In this document: positions 1 through 9,483 of the stretch, piece by piece
How positions within the stretch are numbered: the first letter of the stretch is position 1
How the letters are laid out: the number at the start of each line of letters is the position of its first letter
Origin: Terriglobia bacterium
Lineage (GTDB): Bacteria; Acidobacteriota; Terriglobia; Terriglobales; Acidobacteriaceae
DNA length: 46,153 bases
Direction of reading: 5' to 3'
Assembly (NCBI GenBank): GCA_021324365.1
Contig: JAJPJE010000009.1
Span: 1 to 46,153, forward strand
Position numbers and translations under genes: made by a program
The notes under the pieces: generated by a model
Databases searched by the model: none
The model's input: the letters and a program-made list of their open reading frames with translations, nothing else
What the model was told of the DNA's origin: nothing

Positions 1-91
1 CTCGGCTCCTTTCCTCCGAGCCTTGGTGCTCGAGCGTTCCAAGTCTACTCAGAGGCTCTGGAGCCGACACGGTTATCTAATCAGGCAGTAA

Positions 92-149
92 ATCAGCAAC
101 TTGCCAATCTGTCCCTAACTGACCCTTGGGGTTAACCTGAGTTGCTGAT
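92..149. repeat. 10-bp inverted repeat beside the tRNA gene
   Basis: ATCAGCAACT at 92-101 is repeated in inverse orientation as AGTTGCTGAT at 140-149, with 38 bases between. It lies just past the 3' end of the CAU tRNA gene, which is on the - strand. It could be a hairpin in the tRNA transcript, or an old integration-site remnant because tRNA 3' ends are common attachment sites. No integrase is visible in the window. The rest of 1-164 holds no gene that I can support. Confidence 0.4.
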
Positions 150-164
150 CGCAAGGCAGATACT

Positions 165-240
165 TGGTGGGCCCGGTAGGATTCGAACCTACAACCAACA
201 GATTATGAGTCTGCTGCTCTAACCGTTGAGCTACGGGCCC
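165..240 (-). tRNA. tRNA with CAU anticodon, probably tRNA-Ile2
   Basis: Read on the - strand the gene folds as a cloverleaf. The acceptor stem is GGGCCCG/CGGGCCC, the D arm contains AGCTCA and GGTTAGAGC, the anticodon loop is CTCATAA with anticodon CAU, and the T arm contains GGTTCGAATCC. The discriminator is A and the 3' CCA is encoded (165-167). CAU is used by elongator Met, initiator Met and the lysidine-modified Ile2 tRNA. The acceptor stem and the GGTTAGAGCAG and ACTCATAATC blocks resemble bacterial Ile2 (E. coli ileX-like) more than elongator Met, but this was judged by eye. The first base pair is G-C, which argues against an initiator. Confidence 0.93.
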
Positions 241-355
241 AAAGTGAAGCGGAAATCTCTGTGCCAAGTATAACCTGCGCAGCAGCTCGAATCGCGGTCG
301 CTGGGTGCGACATCGCAGTTCGGCTCCGGAGCGAACCTGCCGCAATGTGTAAAAC

Positions 356-377
356 ACGCGGGCGGGGGCGCCCGCGT
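356..377. other. GC-rich hairpin in the tRNA-porin gap
   Basis: CGCGGGCG (357-364) pairs with CGCCCGCG (369-376) around a GGGG loop, and one outer A-T pair extends it. There is no T run on either side, so if it terminates transcription it is not a classic intrinsic terminator. It sits between the porin stop (447) and the tRNA 5' end (240), both on the - strand. Confidence 0.45.
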
Positions 378-410
378 TACGACTTGCCGGGGGTGCCAGT
401 TGTTTCTGTT

Positions 411-435
411 GGGGAACGGCAGGGAGCCGTTCCCC
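411..435 (-). terminator. Hairpin after the porin gene
   Basis: A perfect 10-bp stem, GGGGAACGGC (411-420) with GCCGTTCCCC (426-435), has a 5-base loop. It starts 11 bases past the porin stop codon on the - strand. The stem is strong, but the bases that follow in that direction are A-rich rather than T-rich. Termination is therefore inferred from position and stability. Confidence 0.55.
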
Positions 436-446
436 ATAGACATTGG

Positions 447-2495
447 TTAGAAGGAGAAGGTAGTCGCGAATTCGGAGCGGAGGTCACGAGCTTCGCGAGA
501 GTGGTATCCCTGCCACAGGGGATATACGCCCTCGGAGCCTGTGATCGCCGTGGTCCAGTACAGAGATTGTTCATAACCAAATCCAACCCAGGTGTTCAGC
601 TTGTACTGCAGGTTGCCGAAAACCCATTGACTTCGTTGGCGAGCGCCGGCGGGATTGAATACGCGGACATCGCGAGAATACGCCTGATCCTCGCCGTAAT
701 GGAAGTTTGCAGTCCAGCCAGACATGCGCCCTTCGGGATTCGCATTGAACCAGCGTGAGAGTGGCAAACCGATTTCCGCGAACCCGCCTGTTGTGCGCAC
801 GGGTTCCTGTGGCGCAATGGTTGGGACGCCGTTACGCAGTCCGAAAACGACTGCCGCGGAGCCATCGATTGAAGGAGCGGTAGCCGTGCCGGTCAGCCCG
901 GCGGTGTTGTTGTAGAAGGAGAAGAGCTGGCCAGCGAAGTACCATCTCAGGTCAGCTCCGCGATACCAACTCGTCAGCAGTGTTGCCCATCTCGTTGGTA
1001 ATTGCGCCTGCAGGTTGATGCCATATTTATCGCTGCTAACGGTTGCACCACGTGGATAGGTGGATTTAAACGCGGTGGGAATGCTTCCGGCTATCACAAT
1101 GGCGTCTCGCTGCGCTTGCATGCCGCTGACGATCAATTGAGCGGGCAATACTCCAGGCGCTTTGTCGAGTTGCCATTCGAAGACTGCACGTCCCTGAAGT
1201 TCCGGACGCCCAGAATCTGCTCCCTGGCGTTCGCCAAAAGCAAGCTGATTCTGTAATCCAAGTCCGGTGTTGGGCGTCTGCGGGATAGCGACCGTACCGA
1301 TCACAGTTCCAGTGGGCGAGAGTACGTTGACGACATTGCTGCCCGGGTTGGTGCCGGGTATCTGGAAGTTGGTAGCAGAAGGCACGTTGCCAAATGAAGG
1401 CATGGCAGCTGCGATTTCACCGGAAATCTTATAGCCACCATCGAACTTGTGGATGATGCCTCCACGAACCTGCGGGTCGCGTTCATAGAGAGTGCCGAAA
1501 GCGATTCCGAGGCCGGTTGTCTCCAGGCTGTTTGGGAGAGTGCTGGATCCGAATACTGTCCAGTCCTGTCCGAACAGGCCGAAGATTGTGGTTTTATCCG
1601 TTTTCGCGAAGTCGATGCGACCGTACGCGAGGCGTAGTTGCAGAGCAGGTGAGCGGTAAGAGGAAATGTTACGATTATCGACCGCGCTGAAGTTTCCTTC
1701 GAAATCGGCTTCGACCTTCCCGGTGACGGTGACGCGTTTCGACTTGTCGAGCCACTCGAAGTTGCTACCAAAGCGTGAACTGCGGGCTTTCACGTGAAAT
1801 TCTGGAGAGGGATTAGGCCCCGTGTCGCCGAAAAGAAATTGGGGCAAGGGGAAATCGTCGCCGCGCGGCGACGAACTATCGTGTATGGCGCTGGTCTTCA
1901 GGAAACCATACGGGGTCATGCTGACCCCGCCAACCTTGATTGCAGGCACAAGGCCTTCGCGTTTTGCTGGCCCAACAGGCAAGACACGAATGGGTGCAAC
2001 GGCTGCGATTACCATCTGACCGGGGGCTGTTTTCAAGGTTTGCGGAACCGGATCTAACGGGGCATCCGGCGCCATCGGAGAATCGGGGGTGAAGGGAACG
2101 GCGGTAGCGAGTACTGAATGCGCCGAATTAACCGCTGCGACCGGGGCTATCGGCGCAGTGAAACCGCCGGTACTGGCGGTCCCGGTATTCAGCGAACCCA
2201 CATCAGAATCGGTGATTACGCCCTTCTGCTTCAGGAGAAGAACGAGTTGGCTGACTTGCTGATCGGGAGGCGCAGCCCGCAAAGCCGAAACATCGTTCGG
2301 GCTGAGAATACCCTTGGTTGCGAGAACGTTCACGATTGAGTCCAGCATTGCGTTGGCGCTGGATGCTGGAGTTGTCGCGGGAGAGGCAGCCGAAGTGGTC
2401 GACCGCGTCGTTGGTTCTGGTGAAGGGGCCGACCCTGCATAGAGGGGTACAACGAACAACAACCAAGCGAGAAACAGATGTTTCAGGTTCTTCAC
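447..2495 (-). CDS. DcaP-like outer-membrane porin
   Basis: A 682-residue outer-membrane protein. Residues 1-22 form a signal peptide (MKNLKHLFLAWLLFVVPLYA). A Ser/Thr/Ala/Pro-rich stretch follows, then a short helical segment with two similar pieces (LATKGILSPNDV and LLKQKGVITDSDV), often seen before porin barrels. From about residue 190 the segment PYGFLKTSAIHDSS with a following DDFPLP resembles DcaP-family porins, and the chain ends ...FATTFSF with the terminal Phe typical of beta-barrels. The gene starts with GTG, with GAGGAG about 10 bases upstream, which supports this start. By family it is probably a passive channel for small, possibly acidic, solutes; the substrate cannot be read from the sequence. 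It lies downstream of the two-component genes on the same strand, 372 bases away, so it probably has its own promoter. Confidence 0.82.
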   Translation of the reverse strand: MKNLKHLFLAWLLFVVPLYAGSAPSPEPTTRSTTSAASPATTPASSANAMLDSIVNVLATKGILSPNDVSALRAAPPDQQVSQLVLLLKQKGVITDSDVGSLNTGTASTGGFTAPIAPVAAVNSAHSVLATAVPFTPDSPMAPDAPLDPVPQTLKTAPGQMVIAAVAPIRVLPVGPAKREGLVPAIKVGGVSMTPYGFLKTSAIHDSSSPRGDDFPLPQFLFGDTGPNPSPEFHVKARSSRFGSNFEWLDKSKRVTVTGKVEADFEGNFSAVDNRNISSYRSPALQLRLAYGRIDFAKTDKTTIFGLFGQDWTVFGSSTLPNSLETTGLGIAFGTLYERDPQVRGGIIHKFDGGYKISGEIAAAMPSFGNVPSATNFQIPGTNPGSNVVNVLSPTGTVIGTVAIPQTPNTGLGLQNQLAFGERQGADSGRPELQGRAVFEWQLDKAPGVLPAQLIVSGMQAQRDAIVIAGSIPTAFKSTYPRGATVSSDKYGINLQAQLPTRWATLLTSWYRGADLRWYFAGQLFSFYNNTAGLTGTATAPSIDGSAAVVFGLRNGVPTIAPQEPVRTTGGFAEIGLPLSRWFNANPEGRMSGWTANFHYGEDQAYSRDVRVFNPAGARQRSQWVFGNLQYKLNTWVGFGYEQSLYWTTAITGSEGVYPLWQGYHSREARDLRSEFATTFSF

Positions 2496-2867
2496 GTCTC
2501 TTTTTCTCCTCTCACGAAATCATTCCAGGTCCCATCCTCCATTGCTTGTTATGTCGTGTCCGGTATATTCCTATTCGTACGGGTGCGGCGTTTTAACACA
2601 ACACGTCCTCCACTACAAGCTGAATCTCAGCTCGAAACGCTCGCAAAGCGTGAACCACCTGGTTTTGGGAGTACCGGTTCCAGAAGTTCACAGAAATTTC
2701 TGAAAATACCCGGGGTGCGCGCATGTTGCGCCGGAATGCCTCATGGGTCAGTGATGGAGATCACTCATGGCCTGTGACAGGGTGCGGTACCTGGGTCGGA
2801 AAGAGAGCCAAAAACAGGCAAGATCGTGCCACGCCTTGCTGAGAAGCAAAGCTTCTACCTGTCGCGA
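2496..2867. other. Intergenic region between kinase and porin genes
   Basis: This holds no supportable gene. It must contain the end of the kinase transcript and the porin promoter, both on the - strand. Two short palindromes are visible: AGAAGC-AAA-GCTTCT at 2842-2856, just past the kinase stop and without a T run, and AGTGAT-GGAG-ATCACT at 2750-2765. I could not pick a convincing -35/-10 pair for the porin on the - strand. Confidence 0.5.
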
Positions 2868-4268
2868 TCAGTTTGCAGTAGTGACTTTTTCCGCAACAGC
2901 GGACTTGGGGGCAGCTTTGGTGACTGCCCGAGGAATGCGGATTTGTACGGAAAGTCCGCCAGACTCCTGATTGGTAGCACTGATGCTGCCACCGTGGAGC
3001 GATACCGCGCGCTCAGCAATGGCCAAGCCAAGGCCGGTGCCACCGGTGCTGCTCACACGGGAGTCGTCGACCCGGTAGAAGGGTCGAAACAGGAGAGGGA
3101 GCGACGCGGGCGGAACACCTGGGCCGTGATCTCGGACAGACAAGATCGCGTGATCGATGTCCTCTGTAAGAGAGACGCTTATCGGCTGGCTACCCCTGGT
3201 GTAGTAAACGGCATTGCGGACGACGTTCTCAATAGCGCTGGCCAGCAGGTCCTTGTTTCCGCGAACGAAAATCTCACGATCAGCGCGATATTCGATGGCA
3301 TGCCCTGCCCGGGCGGCTTCGTATTCGGCGTCGGCAACTATCTTCGATATCAACTGGTTCAAGGAGAATTCTTCCATTTTTGGATGAAGCTCTCCACTCT
3401 CCAGCCGGGCGAGGGTAAGAATGCGGCCAATCATGGAATCGAGACGGGCAATCTCGGATTCCATGCGATCCAGGGGACCGCTTTGAGAAGGTTCTTCCGC
3501 ACGGCGAGCAAGTGCGAGAGCGACGCGCATGCGCGCCAAGGGCGATCGCAACTCGTGGGATACGTTCCCGAGCAGCCTCCGCTGGCTGTAGACGAGGTCC
3601 CGGATGCGTTCAGCCATGCGATCGAAGTCGCGCACAAGGTCGGCGATTTCATCCTTGCGTCCGCCGAGTTTAGCCCCGGCCCGGGCGTTCAAGTCTCCTT
3701 CCGCCAGTGCGTGGGTTGCACGACGTAAGCCGATAATCGGCCGGGTCAAGTAGAGTGCCAGGAGAAGGCAGGTGACGCAAGACATGCCCGCACTGATGTA
3801 AACGAGGCGCAGCAGTCCCGGACCGCGAAGGAGGTATTGGAGGTGATACTCGGCAACCAGGCGGTAGGGTCCATTCGTTCCGGGAACTTCGGTAGAAAGC
3901 AGCGAGAAATCATCTTCGTGATACTGCTGCACTCCTGAGGCAGGTCCCAGATGCGGGAGCCATTTGGAGACCTCCGGCGTTTGCGCGCATCCGGAAAGTT
4001 CGTTTCCCCTGGAATCGTAAAACCAGAACTGCAACCGGTCGGGCACCGATTGCTGGTCCATCTCCGCGCGAAGAGCTGTCTGACCTCCGATCTCGTAGCG
4101 TTCCAGAACTTCCTGGGCGACCAGCGGCATGGTTTTTTCGGCGGTTGCGAGCCACAGAGGCCCGGGATTTTTGGAAAGGATGTGTGCCTTGTAGCCGAGA
4201 TAGCTGATAAAGATGATCTGCGTGATCCAGAAGGAGAGGAAGATTTTCCAGAATAGACGCCGGTGCAT
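2868..4268 (-). CDS. CpxA/BaeS-like sensor histidine kinase
   Basis: A membrane sensor kinase of 466 residues. A transmembrane helix at about 7-27 is followed by a periplasmic sensor region to about 150 and a second helix at about 152-175. A HAMP linker (RPIIGLRRATHALAEGDL) follows, then the HisKA dimerisation/phosphoacceptor helix with His238 in NVSHELRSPLARMR. The C-terminal HATPase_c domain has the N box (ENVVRNAVYYT), the G1 box (DHGPGVP) and the G2 box (GGTGLGLAIAERAV). All catalytic motifs are present. It should phosphorylate the response regulator whose stop codon lies 2 bases before this ATG, so the pair is translationally linked. The domain order matches CpxA and BaeS envelope-stress kinases. 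The signal is unknown, but the divergent RND pump points to envelope stress or toxic compounds. Confidence 0.93.
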   Translation of the reverse strand: MHRRLFWKIFLSFWITQIIFISYLGYKAHILSKNPGPLWLATAEKTMPLVAQEVLERYEIGGQTALRAEMDQQSVPDRLQFWFYDSRGNELSGCAQTPEVSKWLPHLGPASGVQQYHEDDFSLLSTEVPGTNGPYRLVAEYHLQYLLRGPGLLRLVYISAGMSCVTCLLLALYLTRPIIGLRRATHALAEGDLNARAGAKLGGRKDEIADLVRDFDRMAERIRDLVYSQRRLLGNVSHELRSPLARMRVALALARRAEEPSQSGPLDRMESEIARLDSMIGRILTLARLESGELHPKMEEFSLNQLISKIVADAEYEAARAGHAIEYRADREIFVRGNKDLLASAIENVVRNAVYYTRGSQPISVSLTEDIDHAILSVRDHGPGVPPASLPLLFRPFYRVDDSRVSSTGGTGLGLAIAERAVSLHGGSISATNQESGGLSVQIRIPRAVTKAAPKSAVAEKVTTAN

Positions 4269-4270
4269 TA

Positions 4271-4972
4271 TCAGTGCTCGCTGGGCGAGGCTGCGTAAAT
4301 GTATCCCGAGCCTCGAACGGTTTTAATGCGGTTCTCAGATTCTTCGCTGCCGCCCAGCTTGCGCCGCAGCTTGCTTACGTGGACATCCACACTTCGATCG
4401 AAAGCCGCCAGTGGACGGCCGAGAGCCACCTGCGCAAGTTCCTCGCGGGGAACCACTTTACCGGCGTGGCGAAGCAATACCTCCAGGATGTTAAACTCGA
4501 CGGTGGTGAGATCGACGGGATCGCCGTTCAGAGTAACGGTTCGCGTACCAAGATAGAGTGAGACGTCGCCCACAGTGATTTCATCTGGCGGACCCTGCTC
4601 TTCGGCAGCACTGCGCGTCCGCCGCAGAATCGCTCGAATGCGAGCCACCAGTTCTCTCGGGTCGAAAGGTTTGGGCAAATAATCGTCGGCGCCGATCTCC
4701 AGGCCCACAATGCGATCTACTGCGTCACCACGAGCCGTGAGTAGCAGTACCGGCAATTCGGAACTGGTGCGCAACTCCTTGAGCAACTCGAAACCGGAAC
4801 CGCCCGGCAACATCACATCGAGCACGATGAGTTCGTGCTCATTTTTCATGGCTTCGCGCAATCCGCTTGGCTGATCGTAGGCAGCATCCACGTGAAAGCC
4901 TTCCGGGACGAGATACTCCCGCAGCAACTCGACCAGGTCGCGATCGTCGTCGACCACCAGCAGATGGTTCAT
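4271..4972 (-). CDS. OmpR-family response regulator, CpxR/BaeR-like
   Basis: A 233-residue DNA-binding response regulator. The receiver domain (about 1-118) has the acidic pocket Asp8/Asp9, phospho-acceptor Asp52 in VLDVMLPG, Thr79 and Lys101 in LPKPFD. A winged-helix DNA-binding domain follows (about 135-230), with RSVDVHVSKLRRKLG and IKTVRGSGYIY typical of OmpR/PhoB members. I chose the ATG that gives MNHLLVVDDD because receivers start there; an in-frame GTG at 5044 would add 24 unrelated residues. It is cotranscribed with the kinase (2-base gap) and divergent from the mdtABC-like operon. Three GTAAA-like half-sites in the divergent region are its most likely targets, as expected for CpxR-type regulators. 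Confidence 0.93.
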   Translation of the reverse strand: MNHLLVVDDDRDLVELLREYLVPEGFHVDAAYDQPSGLREAMKNEHELIVLDVMLPGGSGFELLKELRTSSELPVLLLTARGDAVDRIVGLEIGADDYLPKPFDPRELVARIRAILRRTRSAAEEQGPPDEITVGDVSLYLGTRTVTLNGDPVDLTTVEFNILEVLLRHAGKVVPREELAQVALGRPLAAFDRSVDVHVSKLRRKLGGSEESENRIKTVRGSGYIYAASPSEH

Positions 4973-5049
4973 CGCCTTTATTTTCTTTTGGCGAGAGGAG
5001 TCTGGCGGTAAAGAAGTGTTATGGCTTGTATCTTTCGGCTTCACAAAAC

Positions 5050-5074
5050 TTTACAGTACCTAACCACACTTTAC
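5050..5074. promoter_or_regulatory. Triple CpxR-like box in divergent control region
   Basis: On the - strand the order is GTAAA (5070-5074), GTTAG (5060-5064) and GTAAA (5050-5054), with exactly 5 bases between half-sites, giving a 10-bp period. E. coli CpxR binds GTAAA-N5-GTAAA, and other OmpR-family regulators also bind direct repeats at 10-11 bp. The array ends 6 bases upstream of the candidate -35 of the efflux operon, a position suited to activation. It also lies upstream of the regulator gene itself, so autoregulation is possible. Assigning it to the adjacent regulator is an inference. Confidence 0.6.
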
Positions 5075-5080
5075 GGCGTC

Positions 5081-5108
5081 TTGTTCTTGGACGGGATATC
5101 TCTATAAG
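5081..5108 (+). promoter_or_regulatory. Candidate promoter of the efflux operon
   Basis: TTGTTC (5081-5086) and TATAAG (5103-5108) are 16 bases apart. The -35 matches the sigma-70 consensus in three of six bases, as expected for a promoter that needs an activator, and the triple box lies directly upstream. The leader to the adaptor start would be about 65 bases. A further pair of arms, GTGTCA (5108-5113) and TGACAC (5142-5147), lies in the leader. Confidence 0.45.
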
Positions 5109-5180
5109 TGTCAGGATAAATGTTCTACTAATTATCTATTTTGACACCTGCTCTCCAGCAGTTCCTTCATGAGGAGCGAA

Positions 5181-6359
5181 ATGAGAAGGAAATTAGTATT
5201 CGTAGTCATACTAGCAGTTCTTGCCGGTTTGATCCTGTTCGGTTACACCCGAACGCGGAGTAAAGCCGAAGCAGCAAATACTCCGCAAAGAGGTATGGGG
5301 CAGATGGTAGTTCCGGTTGCCATCGCCCAGGTCAGCCAGAAGGATATGCCCGTCTATCTGGATGGGCTCGGATCGGTCCAGGCTTTTAATACGGTTACTC
5401 TGAAGACCCGGGTTGATGGCGAAGTTACGGAGGTCGCTTTCCGGGAAGGACAGGATGTAAGAAAGGGTGAGTTGCTGATCGTAATCGATCCTCGTCCTTA
5501 CAAAGTTGCGCTCGAACAAGCTCAGGCCACTCTGTTCCGAGATCAGAGCCAGCTCACGATCGCCAAGCGGAACGTCCAGCGCTATTCCGAACTTTTTAAA
5601 GAAGGCGTGGTTTCCCAGCAGGATCTGGATACGCAGCAATCCACCGAAGGAAACCTAGAAGGAATGGTTCGTGCCGATCAGGCTGCGGTAGATAACGCCA
5701 AGCTGAACCTGACCTACACGCACATTACCGCACCATTCGACGGGCGCGTCGGATTGCGCCTGGTAGATCCTGGGAATATCGTCCACGCGACGGACACCAG
5801 TGGAATGCTGGTGCTGACGCAAATGCATCCGATAGCCGTGATTTTTACTCTTCCGGAGGACAGCCTGCCCCCGGTGCTGAAGCGCTTACGCCAAGGCCCG
5901 ATGAGTGTGGACGTTTACAGCCGCGATAACCGGACCCATCTTTCCACGGGAAGCCTGCTGACCGTGAACAATCAGATTGACCAAACTACCGGCACGGTGC
6001 GACTGAAGGCGGTTTTTGAAAACCGCGATTCCATGTTGTGGCCGAACCAATTTGTCAACGCCCGTCTGTTGCTGGATACCCAAAAGAACGCGACCGTGGT
6101 TCCCGCTGCGGCTGTGCAGCGTGGGGCCGAAGGCACCTATGCCTACGTGGTGAAGCCAGACAACACGGTGGAAGTTCGGCAGGTGAAGGTAGGAGTGACC
6201 GACGGAAATCTGATCGCCGTGAACCAGGGACTGGAACCGGGAGACAAAGTGGTGACCGATGGGCAGGACAAACTGCAGGCAGGCAGCAGAGTGCGCCCAA
6301 TCTCGCCGGCAGCTTCCAGCAACGACGCAGCCAGGTTTTCACAAGTGGTAGGGATGTAG
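5181..6359 (+). CDS. mdtA: RND efflux periplasmic adaptor, MdtA-like
   Basis: Membrane-fusion (adaptor) subunit of a tripartite RND efflux pump, 392 residues from this start. An N-terminal membrane anchor or signal ([21 protein letters not shown]) is followed by the barrel-sandwich (lipoyl) half motif ([20 protein letters not shown]), a coiled-coil hairpin (about 105-165) and the second lipoyl half ([17 protein letters not shown]). The beta-barrel and membrane-proximal domains end with [17 protein letters not shown]. The family links the inner-membrane RND pump to an outer-membrane channel. GAGGAG at 5171-5176 supports this ATG; another in-frame ATG at 5169 would put the ribosome site inside the gene. 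It is the first gene of a tight three-gene operon, with 1 base before the next ATG. The symbol rests on operon layout, one adaptor plus two different pumps. Confidence 0.88.
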   Translation: MRRKLVFVVILAVLAGLILFGYTRTRSKAEAANTPQRGMGQMVVPVAIAQVSQKDMPVYLDGLGSVQAFNTVTLKTRVDGEVTEVAFREGQDVRKGELLIVIDPRPYKVALEQAQATLFRDQSQLTIAKRNVQRYSELFKEGVVSQQDLDTQQSTEGNLEGMVRADQAAVDNAKLNLTYTHITAPFDGRVGLRLVDPGNIVHATDTSGMLVLTQMHPIAVIFTLPEDSLPPVLKRLRQGPMSVDVYSRDNRTHLSTGSLLTVNNQIDQTTGTVRLKAVFENRDSMLWPNQFVNARLLLDTQKNATVVPAAAVQRGAEGTYAYVVKPDNTVEVRQVKVGVTDGNLIAVNQGLEPGDKVVTDGQDKLQAGSRVRPISPAASSNDAARFSQVVGM

Positions 6360-6360
6360 G

Positions 6361-9300
6361 ATGAGTCCCTCCCGGATATTCATTGAGCGGCCGATCGCCA
6401 CGACACTGCTGGTGATTGCCCTGGTGCTGGTGGGCGTTGTTGCGTACCGCGAGCTACCGGTTTCCGCTCTGCCGCAAGTCGATTACCCCACTATTCAAGT
6501 GATGACGTTCTATCCGGGAGGGAGTCCGGAGGTAATGTCATCGTCCGTCACAGCTCCGCTCGAGCGGCAGTTCGGGCAAATTCCCGGGCTTAGCCAGATG
6601 ACGTCGACGAGTTCGTTTGGCAGTTCGCTCATCACGCTTCAATTCAGTCTGGATCAGAACATCGATGTTGCCGAACAGCAGGTGCAGGCCTCCATCAATT
6701 CCGCGGGCACCTATCTGCCGCGAGACTTACCCAATCCTCCGATTTACAGCAAGGTCAATCCCGCCGACCCGCCCATTTTGACTTTGGCTGTCACCTCTGA
6801 CACCTTACCGCTGCCGAAACTCGAGGACCTGACTGATACACAGTTGGCACAGAAGATTTCGCAGCTGACCGGAGTTGGCTTAGTCACGATCAGCGGCGGC
6901 CAGAAGCCTGCGGTACGGATCCAGGTGAATCCGGTGGCGCTGGCAGCAAATGGTTTGAGCCTCGAGGACGTGCGGTCCGCCTTGGCGTCGGCCAATGTCG
7001 ATCAGGCGAAGGGGCAACTCGATGGTCCGCGGCAATCGTTTTCGATCGGCGCCAACGATCAGCTCTATTCGAGCAAGGACTACAAGAACGTCATCATCGC
7101 CTATAGGAATGGCGCTGGGATTCGGCTGCAGGACGTTGCCAACGTCATCGATAGCGTGGAGAACTCGCAACAGGCGGCATGGATGAACATGCAGCCAGCG
7201 GTGATTCTCAACATTCAGCGGCAGCCGGGTGCAAACATCATCAGCGTTGTCGATCGCGTAAAGAAGGTCTTGCCGCAGTTGCAGGTCTCGCTACCCGCGT
7301 CAGTGAAGGTCACGGTATTGACGGATCGCACGCAGACGATACGCGCTTCCGTTGCGGATGTTCAGTTCACGCTGGTGCTGACCATTGCACTAGTGGTCAT
7401 GGTCATATTCCTGTTTCTTCGGAACCTGCCCGCGACCGTGATTCCCAGTGTTGCCGTGCCGCTGTCGCTGGTGGGCACCTTCGGCGTGATGTATCTCGTC
7501 GGGTATTCATTGGACAACCTGTCGCTAATGGCATTAACCATTTCGACAGGATTCGTCGTAGACGACGCGATCGTGATGATCGAGAACATCGATCGTTACC
7601 TGGAGCAGGGGTACTCGCCCCTCGAGGCCGCGCTTAAAGGTTCTGGACAGATTGGCTTCACGATTATTTCGCCGACGGTGTCTCTGATTGCGGTGCTGAT
7701 TCCACTTCTGTTCATGGGAGACATCGTAGGGCGCTTGTTCCGCGAGTTTGCAGTAACACTGGCGACGACCATTCTGGTGTCGGCCGTAATTTCGCTCACC
7801 GTTACGCCTATGATGTGCTCGAAGCTGCTGAAGCAAAAGGATGAGGAGCATCAAGGGCGGTTCTACCGGGCTTCCGAAAACGCCTTCAATGCGGTAATCA
7901 AGAAGTATGGCGAGACGTTGCAGTGGGTATTGAAGCACCAGACGGCCACACTGCTGTTGACAATCGGCACGCTGGTTCTGACGCTGTATATGTTCTGGAT
8001 TGTGCCCAAGGGCTTCTTCCCGGTGCAGGACACGGGCGTGATCCTGGGCATTTCCGAGGCGCCGCAGAGTGCATCTTTCGCCGACATGGAGCAGCGGCAG
8101 CAGGCGCTGGCAAAGGTCATTCTCCAGGATCCAGCTGTCGCGAGCTTATCTTCCTTCATTGGCATTGACGGCACGAATGTCACGACAAATAGCGGACGCA
8201 TTCAGATCAATCTGAAACCGAGAGATCAGCGAAAGGACGATGCGCTCCAGGTGATCCGGCGATTGCAGCCGAAGTTGAACCAGGTGCCGGGGATCACGCT
8301 GTACCTGCAACCGGTCCAAGACCTGACAGTAGAAGATCGCGTGAGCCGGACGCAGTATCAATACAGCCTGGAAGATCCAAGCGCGAAGGAACTGGGGTAC
8401 TGGGTACCGCGCGTTCTGGAGAAGCTGAAGACCCTGCCCGAGTTGCGCGACGTTACGAGCGATCAGTTGAATAACGGATTACAGGCGGCGCTGGTAGTGG
8501 ATCGAGACACGGCTTCGCGTTTTGGGATTACTCCCCAGGCAATCGACGACACGCTCTACGATGCATTTGGTCAGAGACAGGTCTCGACTATCTTCACGCA
8601 ACTGAATCAATATCACGTAGTGCTGGAAGTTGATCCGCAATATCAGCAGGATCCTAATGCGCTGAAGAGCTTATATGTGAGGTCGTCGACGGGCGATCAG
8701 GTTCCGCTCAGCGCGTTCACTCATTTTGAACCGGAAACCGCACCATTGGCACTGAACCACCAAGGCCAGTTCCCGGCAGTGACGGTTTCTTTCAACCTGG
8801 CTCCGGATGTGTCGCTCGGCGATGCCGTGAAAGCGATTCAGGCGGCGGAAGATCAGATCGGAATGCCGGCGAGCGTGCAAACGAATTTTGAAGGGACGGC
8901 ACATGCGTTCCTTGCTTCGTTGAAAAATGAACCATGGTTGGTGCTGGCGGCGATCATCACGGTTTATATCGTGTTGGGTGTGCTTTATGAGAGCTACATT
9001 CACCCGCTGACGATTCTTTCGACGTTGCCGTCGGCCGGCGTGGGCGCGATCCTGGCGCTAATGCTGTTCCACATGGATTTGGGTGTAGTGGCGCTGATCG
9101 GGATCATCCTGTTGATCGGCATCGTGAAGAAGAACGCCATCATGATGATCGACTTCGCACTTGAGGCTGAGCGCCAGGAAGGGAAGCCTCCGGTGGAAGC
9201 CATTTATGAAGCTTGTCTGCTACGGTTCCGACCCATCATGATGACAACCATGGCGGCTTTGCTGGGCGGATTACCGCTGGCACTGGGATCGGGAACGGGA

Positions 9301-9483
9301 TCCGAGTTACGGCGTCCATTGGGGATTACGATCGTCGGGGGGCTGCTGTTCAGCCAGGTGCTGACACTCTATACGACGCCGGTCGTTTACCTGGCGTTCG
9401 ACCGCCTGTCGCGACGCTTCCGCCGGCTGAAGATTACAAATCCCACTATCGAGGAGCCAGTTCCGGCTGAGCAGGTGCGATGA
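6361..9483 (+). CDS. mdtB: RND multidrug pump subunit, MdtB-like
   Basis: Inner-membrane RND (AcrB/HAE1 family) transporter of 1040 residues, the usual full length. It begins with the family start [16 protein letters not shown] and has two repeats, each with a large periplasmic loop and six membrane helices. Proton-relay residues are present: Asp401/Asp402 in [14 protein letters not shown] and a Lys at about 924 in [13 protein letters not shown]. It should use the proton gradient to export drugs, bile-like or other toxic compounds through the adaptor encoded just upstream. It starts 1 base after the adaptor stop and overlaps the next pump gene by 4 bases, so the three are cotranslated. In E. 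coli MdtB and MdtC form a mixed trimer, and the paired paralogues here suggest the same. Confidence 0.9.
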   Translation: MSPSRIFIERPIATTLLVIALVLVGVVAYRELPVSALPQVDYPTIQVMTFYPGGSPEVMSSSVTAPLERQFGQIPGLSQMTSTSSFGSSLITLQFSLDQNIDVAEQQVQASINSAGTYLPRDLPNPPIYSKVNPADPPILTLAVTSDTLPLPKLEDLTDTQLAQKISQLTGVGLVTISGGQKPAVRIQVNPVALAANGLSLEDVRSALASANVDQAKGQLDGPRQSFSIGANDQLYSSKDYKNVIIAYRNGAGIRLQDVANVIDSVENSQQAAWMNMQPAVILNIQRQPGANIISVVDRVKKVLPQLQVSLPASVKVTVLTDRTQTIRASVADVQFTLVLTIALVVMVIFLFLRNLPATVIPSVAVPLSLVGTFGVMYLVGYSLDNLSLMALTISTGFVVDDAIVMIENIDRYLEQGYSPLEAALKGSGQIGFTIISPTVSLIAVLIPLLFMGDIVGRLFREFAVTLATTILVSAVISLTVTPMMCSKLLKQKDEEHQGRFYRASENAFNAVIKKYGETLQWVLKHQTATLLLTIGTLVLTLYMFWIVPKGFFPVQDTGVILGISEAPQSASFADMEQRQQALAKVILQDPAVASLSSFIGIDGTNVTTNSGRIQINLKPRDQRKDDALQVIRRLQPKLNQVPGITLYLQPVQDLTVEDRVSRTQYQYSLEDPSAKELGYWVPRVLEKLKTLPELRDVTSDQLNNGLQAALVVDRDTASRFGITPQAIDDTLYDAFGQRQVSTIFTQLNQYHVVLEVDPQYQQDPNALKSLYVRSSTGDQVPLSAFTHFEPETAPLALNHQGQFPAVTVSFNLAPDVSLGDAVKAIQAAEDQIGMPASVQTNFEGTAHAFLASLKNEPWLVLAAIITVYIVLGVLYESYIHPLTILSTLPSAGVGAILALMLFHMDLGVVALIGIILLIGIVKKNAIMMIDFALEAERQEGKPPVEAIYEACLLRFRPIMMTTMAALLGGLPLALGSGTGSELRRPLGITIVGGLLFSQVLTLYTTPVVYLAFDRLSRRFRRLKITNPTIEEPVPAEQVR

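Noticed and set aside
2496-2867. Sigma-54 promoter for the porin gene
   Set aside because: No TGGCAC-N5-TTGC pattern with correct spacing occurs on the - strand.
2826-3728. 300-codon open frame opposite the histidine kinase
   Set aside because: The kinase frame has every expected motif, while the opposite frame shows no domain or start signal.
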